Shown: positions 57,076 to 64,000 of the stretch, piece by piece
Numbering within the stretch: the stretch's first letter is position 1
Layout: the number at the start of each line of letters is the position of its first letter
Assembly (NCBI GenBank): GCA_013248845.1
Contig: WSQC01000006.1
Span: 496,001-560,000 of the forward strand
DNA: 64,000 nt
Reading direction: 5' to 3'
Origin: Passalora sequoiae
Taxonomy: Eukaryota > Ascomycota > Dothideomycetes > Mycosphaerellales > Mycosphaerellaceae
Notes under the pieces: generated by a model
The model's database searches: none
The model's input: the letters and a program-made list of their open reading frames with translations, nothing else
What the model was told of the DNA's origin: nothing
Translations under genes and position numbers: made by a program

Positions 57076-58140
57076 TCATACCGACTTCGACTGCTTAGTC
57101 GGCCGGTCGACTAGGTCGTCCTCTGCCCCTTCCAGTTCACGCTTCTTGAACTCCCGTTCCTTCGTTGCAATATCGCTCGCCTCAATTCGTGGAAGGTCAA
57201 CTTCTACGAGCCACGGTAGCTGAAAAGGATAATCCTCATCTTCACCTTGTATTGCCGCATTCACAAACAGTGTGTGTCCCTGCTCTGATACAGCCTCTGC
57301 TTTCGCAAAACCTGCATCGATCATGCGCTGTAGTTTTGCTGCTTTCTTTGCTCGTGTCTCTTGGTCGTCGCACTTTCTTGGTCGCACGCTGGACATACAT
57401 TCGATAGTCCTAGACCTCTCGTTGTCGATAGCCGTGAAGTGCGACATAACTTCTTCATTGTCGAGACTATCGCGCCAGGCCACTTGCCTTGCACCCCACG
57501 CTGTGTGTATATGTCCGAAACAGTGTATGCGCGGTTGCGCTTCCGCTATGGCGGTGAAGAGACAGGCACTTCCAGCTCGTCCAGAAGCTGTCTGGTCGAG
57601 AACGCCTTTTGGTGGTCCATGTGTGATAGCGATATCGACACTATCGGCAATTTGCCATTCGTGCTTGGTAGTGGGATCGTACTGGAATGCCCAATCGTTC
57701 GCTGAAGGTGTGAACGGGCTGGCGTATACGTTCAGCGACGCGCCGTTCATGAGCTTAAAGGTATGCATTCCTTCGTCAAGGTAGACAATACCGGCGTGCT
57801 TAGTCTCCTCGCTGAAGAACAGCGCTCTGGCTTCGCCCGTGTTTCCATAGGTTTGCCTGACCAGGTCATCTTCAAGAGGCGGTTGTACTTCCGCGATCTT
57901 CCTGCGGAACATATCATCGTCCAGCGCGAAGTCGTGATTTCCAGCGATGACCAATTTCAGAGGCGCGTCCATGGCCTTTAAAAGGCCAATAGTCGTACCA
58001 AACTCTTCTAATTTGGACTCTTTGGTGAGATCTCCGCAATGGATAACAACATCGATCCGTCCGAGCGGCTGAAAATCCAGACCATCTGCGGCGTGCGTGT
58101 CAGATATTATCGCGACCCGCGTTGTCACGGTAGTGTCCAT
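57076..58140 (-). CDS. Calcineurin-like metallophosphoesterase
   Basis: 354 residues, single exon, starting MDTTVTTRVAII. All metal-site motifs of the family are present in order: SDTHA (Asp, His), HCGDLT (Asp), GNHD (Asn, His), THGPP (His) and GHIHTAWG (two His). The core resembles MPPED1/2-type phosphodiesterases. It is extended by about 100 residues with a Lys/Arg-rich helix and an acidic C terminus ending in a basic TKQSKSV, possibly a nuclear signal. Substrate unknown. A decayed copy of the same gene lies at 62.4-62.9 kb on the same strand. Confidence 0.9.
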   Translation of the reverse strand: MDTTVTTRVAIISDTHAADGLDFQPLGRIDVVIHCGDLTKESKLEEFGTTIGLLKAMDAPLKLVIAGNHDFALDDDMFRRKIAEVQPPLEDDLVRQTYGNTGEARALFFSEETKHAGIVYLDEGMHTFKLMNGASLNVYASPFTPSANDWAFQYDPTTKHEWQIADSVDIAITHGPPKGVLDQTASGRAGSACLFTAIAEAQPRIHCFGHIHTAWGARQVAWRDSLDNEEVMSHFTAIDNERSRTIECMSSVRPRKCDDQETRAKKAAKLQRMIDAGFAKAEAVSEQGHTLFVNAAIQGEDEDYPFQLPWLVEVDLPRIEASDIATKEREFKKRELEGAEDDLVDRPTKQSKSV

Positions 58141-58909
58141 GTCGTGCAATCACCATGAATCTACTGGATACGGTCGCAGTTCAGAGCTAATATGTCGAGA
58201 AGTGCGATGTATCCTCTTGATGCGAAAATTGCTATTCCCGCGTGGGGCACTACGCCGCAAACATATGTCTAATCACATTCTCGAGAAGGAGCTACATATC
58301 TCATGTAGGTTGCGGCTCCGTGGGTGTAGTTGTATGGAAGCTTGCTGACTGTCACCTACTTACATGAGGATGTATCAATTACTAGTAGTAGTGTCTATCA
58401 AATTGCTCTGGCCTGAGTTCACGATTTCTCGCCTCCCCTTTTGTAATCATACTTATCGCTCTCGTCTCGGCATGCAGTCCTGGAGCTGACATTGGTGGTT
58501 AGCGACGTGTCCAGTATGATTAAGTGAAGCCAAGGAAGTGAGATGAGGCAATGTTGTTGTGTCAGCAGGCGCAAGTCTCAAATGTAGCTCGTGCGTGAAA
58601 GAATGCCAAGGCTTCCAGAACGCGACTCTCACATGTGATTAGTAGGAATGCCAGAACGACACGTCAAATACTCAATACATGCATTGTGGAATACTTGAAG
58701 CAGTTCCAAAAGCGGCAATCAGCACATCTCCCGACGATCTGTAAAACGGTGCAATTGTGTCGAATTAGCATATCTCGCTGGTCTCTTCGCTCTGATAGCG
58801 TCATACACCACTGCTGAACTTCTCGGTCATTCTCACTCGGCCTGAGAGCTACATGCGTCCTTTATCGTGAACGATGCACACAGGGCAGCAGGTCTGCAGG
58901 AGATATCAA
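58141..58909. other. Intergenic region
   Basis: Promoter side of the phosphoesterase gene; no gene recognised. Confidence 0.4.
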
Positions 58910-59734
58910 CTACTCTTCCTCGTCACGACCAAAGTCTGGCTCTTCCTGCACAGCTCCAACTCGCAGCTCGCTCCCACCAACCGTCTTCCTATCGAGCAAT
59001 CTGACGGCCTTCTTCAACTCTTTGCAGTCCATTGGCCCAACAAGTGCATGCTTGTAGTCAAGTGATACGTCGACTCGCAAATCCAGGATCAATTCTGCAG
59101 CTAAAAATTCTTCTCTGATATCTTTTTCGAGCGGACCATCAGGAATGTCTTTAGCTGGTCCGGAGACTCAAAAACATCCACACCCGAGACCAGAAATTTA
59201 ATGCCATTCGAAGGCAAGTAGCCGTGCTCCGCATAGCAAAATCGACCCACAGTCGCCCCCTCGCGTGCAATGCAATAGATGTCCGTTTCCTGAAGCCGCT
59301 CGGTTCGCATGGTCGGTCTCTTTGAGTGTGAACAGCATACGTCTAGCATCGAAACAGACAGCGTCCATAACGGGCCCAAAATTTTGGGTCAGAGTACCAT
59401 ACATAGCATCAGCCGGTTTGTGGTTGAAGTCGACAATGACTCGATCGCTGCCGCATTCGTGTTCGGAAATGGGCACAGTCACCGTCTCCTCGAAGTTGAC
59501 GAGTCGCTTTTGCATGTCTCTTAGCTTTTCTACGATGCTACCACCATCGCAACGAGTAGACTTCCAGAACCGCTTTCCCTTGTACAGATTGTCCATACGG
59601 CGCTCGAGATGCTGCAGCTTCGAGTCATGAAAGTTCTGCGCTGCGTCTTGCTCCATGGAAACACCGAGCGCTAGTCGTTCAGCCTTCTCTGCGGTAGTTG
59701 AACATAAGCTGCAGTCGTCCTCTAAGGCGATCAT
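58910..59734 (-). pseudogene. Hypothetical protein gene with frame changes
   Basis: A minus-strand frame from 59,734 reads MIALEDDCSLCS ... VIVDFNHKPADAMYGTL ... MDAVCFDARRMLFTLKETD. The sense continues one frame over with RLQETDIYCIAREGATVGRF, GIKFLVSGVDVFESPDQL and KKISEKNF, then back in the first frame after a stop with LILDLRVDVSLDYKHALVG and ELKKAVRLLDR. All three pieces look like one protein. I found no GT-AG intron that joins the first two correctly, so a frameshift is likely. The family is not recognised. An unusual splice or a sequencing error is an alternative. Confidence 0.4.
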
Positions 59735-62403
59735 CTTCGCTTGAATTATGGACTGCGTTCGCGCGTGGTCTTCATCGTCTCCAGGCCTCTTGGTCGCCTT
59801 GTCATACCTCCCGGAGGTCTGGCCAATGCATTAAACCTTCGTTTCACTTCACGACAGCAATATAATCAGCATCCTGTACCTCCACAGGTCTGAAAGTCCT
59901 CTGTCCGATTTGCGATGCCCAACAGTAGCGCTCTCAAAGTGGGGACTTGACCTCGAAAGGCCTAAGCAAGTGCGTCACTGCCACAGCAGGCACTTTGAGG
60001 CATTGTTTGCCGCAAGCAGAGTTGGATGGCTTGGTAATCTCCGAAATATGCATGCTTTGATTTCTAGTCGAATTCGTCTCGCTCGGTCCGCTCGAGCGCC
60101 TTTCAGCCCAGATCAGTCTGACCAAAAGAGTAATGTTATGCTCCATAGCTCGCGCAGCTCATCTCAAGGACTCTCGCATGTTGCAAGCTCTATCGTAGAG
60201 GCAACGCAAGGTCATGTAAGGAATTGACCCAACATTCAGCGAACGACTGCTTCGATTCTCGATCCGTTGGCAGCATCAGTAGAATCTGACCTGAGAGATG
60301 TTGCGACGTTCCGAGCTGTTCAAGTATCGTGGATGTAGGCTTCCATGGAACCTCAGTGCATCGCTCGTCTTCCAAATTTTTCTTCTGAGCGCGATCTCCT
60401 GTCTGTGCGAGGTTTGCCGAGCAGGTGAAGCATTTCATGCAAACCCACGTTCTCTCGAGAGAATGAGAGCAGACCAACGAGCTCCGGGTCCGTCGATACC
60501 AGAGGCGGGTAGCTGTGTAGCAGAGTGTGAAGGACATTCGACCGCCAGGCATCACAATGGGGTATATGTACGCTTCTTCTTCTTCTTAGGAACATTTTTG
60601 CGCGTGAAGGCCTGTCTCGAACTGGGTGCCATCCGAGCGACATATCGCACCAACCAACAGATGTGTCCAAAGTTGTTCTGGGGAAACTGCATGTTGCCGT
60701 AATAGAGGTGTTCAGATGGCGTTGATCGTTGTGTGTTTTTGCTTGACTGTGTCAAAAGAAGAGCGCTGATTGCCAGGAGGTGACACGCCACTAATATATG
60801 TCATATGAGATCTATTAATTGCAGCGCAAAGTGCGGCGCATCGGCAGAAAAGATAAATGCGTAGTGGCGGAGATTTGGTGCGCGCACTACACGAGGCACA
60901 GCTTTGCGAAATCCCAGACGCCGGATCTGGAGACCGGGTCTTGGGCTTTCCGGGTGTGCATCGAAGAGGCCACCAGCATTCCATCACGTACCATTGTAAT
61001 CTCAGCACATGTCCAGCTACACCAATTTCTGCAGTCGCCGTCAGACAGTCGGCCACAGTCCGACCGGATTGAGGTTCCCCTCAGTTTAGCTCAACTTAGC
61101 AGACTCCTGTTCCTGGTGCAGCTCACTCTGCATCGCAGAAAAGTGGATCAATAGTGCTCGCCGTATTGTGCTATCGGTCCCGGAAGTCGACTTGGCCGCA
61201 TCATTCCCAGGCTGTGATGTCGCGTAATACAAATGACGGTGAAATCCCGTAGCTTCGAAGGCGCTGCATTCTGAAGCATGTCGCGGCACACCGAGTTAAC
61301 CGTGAGATAAGTGTCAGAACTAAGCTAGATCATCGCATTTTGAAGAGCCATCACATGCGAAAAGGCACTGGCACCGTGGCAATGCACTCGGCGTTCATGG
61401 TTGGGATGATTCATGGAAACGGCATGCCATCGGTAATCCACTCTGAAGTGCTGTCGAAATGCAGAAGTACTTACTATGCAGGCGAAGAAATCGCCGTCTG
61501 TCAGATCTGGAATGCCTGGCAAGTAGGCAGTGACGTCAAGGAAGTTTTCCACTACATTTTTGATCGTGTTATTGTGGCCGATTGCTCACGTCTCCCTGGA
61601 AGAACCTGACGTAAGACGGCTGGTGAGAAACCTGCACATGGCAAGTCCATTTCCAGCCTTTCTGTGCGATCTGTGGATTCCGGAAGTATCAGTCAGCTGA
61701 CGCAGATTGCCGCATTGCCAGAAATTTGGTGGAGGAGACAAAGTTGAACATTGTCGCTTTCGCGGACCAGCCGTCAAGGATAAGCGTACCGTTGCAGCAG
61801 GCTCACGGTGCGCCCTTTCAAGAGCACGTATTTGCAGCACGTGTTTGAGCGAAATTGGCCGCGGAGTGATCTTCAAGTTCTGTGCGATAATGCGCATGGG
61901 TGTCGATTCCGCCTTTCTTCTTTGCTTCATGATCCGGATGCAACGGATCAAGATCATTCCGCAGCCTACCTGTCATACTAGCAGCAGACGTCCCTGAGGA
62001 CGGCGTCCCCGAGAGCACAATATTTGTATTTGTCGGGATGATCGCATTCCTCACCAAGTCTTCTCCACCATTCAGCTCTTGCGTGGCTCATCGGACAACT
62101 CTCCAGGCCTGATCATGGGTGACATGCGTCTCGGTGCAGATCCATTGCTACGCAGCTTCGTCCTTTTCCCGCAGCTAAGAGCAGCGCACTTACGAGAGCC
62201 AGAAGCATTGCAAGTTTCCCATGTTGCGCCAAAAAAATGGTTGGCCGCCTCTTCTTCGCCAACGAATTGAGGGTATGCGCTTTAGATGTCGCTTGTTTCT
62301 CGAGGACACGTCCAGCCAAACCGACTTCTTTTATGCATTTCTCAAATGTTGCTATTTGATGGGGTTGTCCGCATTGTGTGGATGCTGCTTCGATGGGTCC
62401 AGT
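59735..62403. other. 2.7-kb interval without a firm gene
   Basis: Many short frames on both strands, none with a recognised family. Remnants of the decayed phosphoesterase downstream part may reach into the right end. Confidence 0.3.
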
Positions 62404-62875
62404 TCATGTGGCGCTAGCGTCTTCCCCATATTGTATGCCCCAACCTGAAGGTCCCAAACACGCCGTCGAGTGGCTATACGGACCGGCAAATATCGTCAAG
62501 TCTGCTTCTTCATGAAGCTCGAAGCTATTACTGCCTTCGTTCAGAAACACGATGCTCGTATCCCGAGCGTCTGCACCGGTAACATATGCCCTAGGCTCTC
62601 CCACCTCTCTGTGATGCCGTTTGACAGCAGGATCTCGGTAGTCCAGGTGAGATCCATTCCGCAGCAAACACGCCCTCGTCCAAAGTACAATGGACGCCTG
62701 CCATGACAAGTTTCAGAGGAACTTTGACAGGGTTGAGCAATCTGACTGTCTCACGAGATCCCGTTAGCTTCGATTCTTGCGTTCAGTCATCTCAGTATAT
62801 CGCGATCTCTACTTCAGAGAGACGCGAGATTTTGAGAGCTTGGGGGCCTTCTCCATGCGTGTCTGACAATACAAT
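62404..62875 (-). pseudogene. Decayed metallophosphoesterase copy
   Basis: The minus strand reads IVLSDTHGEGPQALKISRL, then IAIY, stop, DD, stop, TQESKL, then VRLLNPVKVPLKLVMAGVHC and, after a frame change, SIVFLNEGSNSFELHEEADL. These align with SDTHA, VVIHCGDLTKESKL, LKAMDAPLKLVIAGNHD and GIVYLDEGMHTFKLMNGASL of the intact gene at 57.1-58.1 kb. Metal ligands are lost (the GD motif is destroyed, NHD became VHC) and the C-terminal half is absent. Confidence 0.75.
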
Positions 62876-63642
62876 GAGCGCTGTGCAATCCTTCGATGGC
62901 AAATAAAGTCAGCATTTTGTAGGAGTGTAATTGTCGTGGTGTGTTGACCCGGGACGCGATTTGCTTCGTTTCTTCGAGGTCGTGTTGACGCTGGATGAGG
63001 ACGTAGCAGAGAATGGGGTTCTTCGCTTCACGCGTGGCCATTTTGTCCTAATCGCTTGTCCTTCTGTAGCATCGACCTTTAGCAGCGGCTTCTTTGCACG
63101 ACTTCCCTTCCTCGTTACTGCTTAGCGTCTCCAACAACTAGATCAATGTTTGTCATGGCTTCATATGTCATGGGAGCATGTCTAGAGCCACCGTCTGACC
63201 GCTCATCACATGTTTACTGCAGAGACAATCCCGTTCTTACGAGGGAACAAATGATCTTGCACTGACATGAAACCAGAAATTTGATGGTGTTACAAGAGAA
63301 GAGGAAGAGAGGATAGAGCAGGCAGAGTGTATGAGATCGGAACTGGCGGCACCAGCAGGCAACAGCAATTTCATGAACAAGATACCTGCTTATTCTTGTC
63401 AACCAGTAAGCTTTCGGCTGAATCCGCAGAGCCGCCACAATTCAGCGGCGCGTGCTTCGAGCTTCGGTAGAACTTACGACAGCATAACTGCCTCTACATC
63501 TCCATCGACACAACATACGACCTCGAGATTACAGCATCTACTTTGATAGTCGACCTTTCCCACAGCTTGATCTTCTGAAGTCTCCCTCCTGGCCCAGACA
63601 CTTGCGCTCTGACGCAGACGACACTCGACAATCGCAGCCGCC
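62876..63642. other. Intergenic region upstream of RPN5
   Basis: Promoter and leader of the RPN5 gene. No other gene recognised. Confidence 0.4.
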
Positions 63643-64000
63643 ATGTCGGGCGACGGCTCCATCATCAAAGCCGACAAGGACTATACAAAGGAAGTCGATG
63701 CTGCTATCCCGGAGGCCGAGAAGATCGCACAAGTATGCAAGATGGCACGCCTCACCGAGCTCACTGCTGACGCACACCACAGAATGGACAAACGCAGCAA
63801 GCAGTAGACAAGCTGCTTGCTCTCGAAAAGCAGACGCGACAATCATCGGACCTTCCTTCCACATCACGTCTTCTCGTTGCTATTGTCACGATCTCGAAGG
63901 ATTCTGGAGACTGGTCATTGCTGAACGAGCAGGTACAGCTACTGAGCAAGAAGCATGGACAGCTCAAGCAAGCCATTACCAAGATGGTCCAGGTCGTCAT
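63643..64000 (+). CDS. RPN5: 26S proteasome regulatory subunit RPN5 (5' part, runs off the window)
   Basis: Exon 1 (63,643-63,732) encodes MSGDGSIIKADKDYTKEV and PEAEKIAQ. After a 50-nt intron (GTATGC...CACAG, phase 0) exon 2 gives QAVDKLLALEKQTRQSSD, STSRLLVAIV, WSLLNEQVQLLSKKHGQLKQ and AITKMVQ, the conserved N terminus of RPN5/PSMD12. RPN5 is a PCI-domain scaffold subunit of the proteasome lid, next to the RPN11 deubiquitinase. The PCI domain would lie beyond the window. Confidence 0.94.

Overview
The window is nuclear DNA of a filamentous ascomycete. Protein genes carry short GT-AG introns (40 to 101 nt) with CTAAC/CTGAC-type branch sites. The gene set is typically fungal: a GH72 beta-1,3-glucanosyltransferase with a GPI tail, mitoribosomal uS14m and an mL45-type protein, a GIT1-like permease, and a DUF5519/luciferase-like protein. 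There is also strong evidence of repeat-induced point mutation (RIP). The gene style suggests Dothideomycetes, but that is an inference. No tRNA, rRNA or CRISPR was found.

Left part (1-25.8 kb). DyP-type peroxidase, a MAPEG-family membrane protein, an NmrA-like NAD(P)-binding protein, an F-box gene and a neighbour, a decayed cupin gene, and a short-chain dehydrogenase. Next come the luciferase-like gene, a 655-residue protein with UFL1-like winged-helix layout, uS14m, several F-box relatives in different states of decay, an EthD-domain protein and a GIT1-type MFS permease. A short telomere-like (CCCTAA) tract lies between the F-box remnants and the EthD gene.

Middle (25.8-38.8 kb). A gene-poor stretch is centred on a roughly 1.7-kb AT-rich block (about 28,590-30,300) that is almost devoid of CpA/TpG and rich in TpA, the RIP signature. 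It holds an uninterrupted TAG microsatellite of about 86 units, a degenerate hexanucleotide array and nine copies of an 11-bp repeat. An intact mL45-like gene begins only about 200 bp away. Two Myb/SANT-like loci follow, head to head. The first is cut by TAG where the fourth repeat's tryptophan is expected; the second is cut by TAA codons that look like former CAA. A PHD-like exon follows.

Right part (38.8-64 kb). GH72 enzyme, class III aminotransferase, GH42 beta-galactosidase, a 2EXR-like gene with two in-frame stops, a small kinase-like gene, a PAP2-type membrane protein, an ankyrin protein, a calcineurin-like phosphoesterase plus a decayed paralogue about 4.3 kb away, and the 5' end of proteasome subunit RPN5 running off the window.

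The genes do not form one obvious pathway. The clearest themes are housekeeping and cell-wall or carbohydrate genes interspersed with multicopy families (F-box, 2EXR, Myb, phosphoesterase). Several of the disabling stops in those families lie in the dinucleotide context that RIP prefers. Many conserved genes also switch abruptly from C-ending to G-ending codons along their length.
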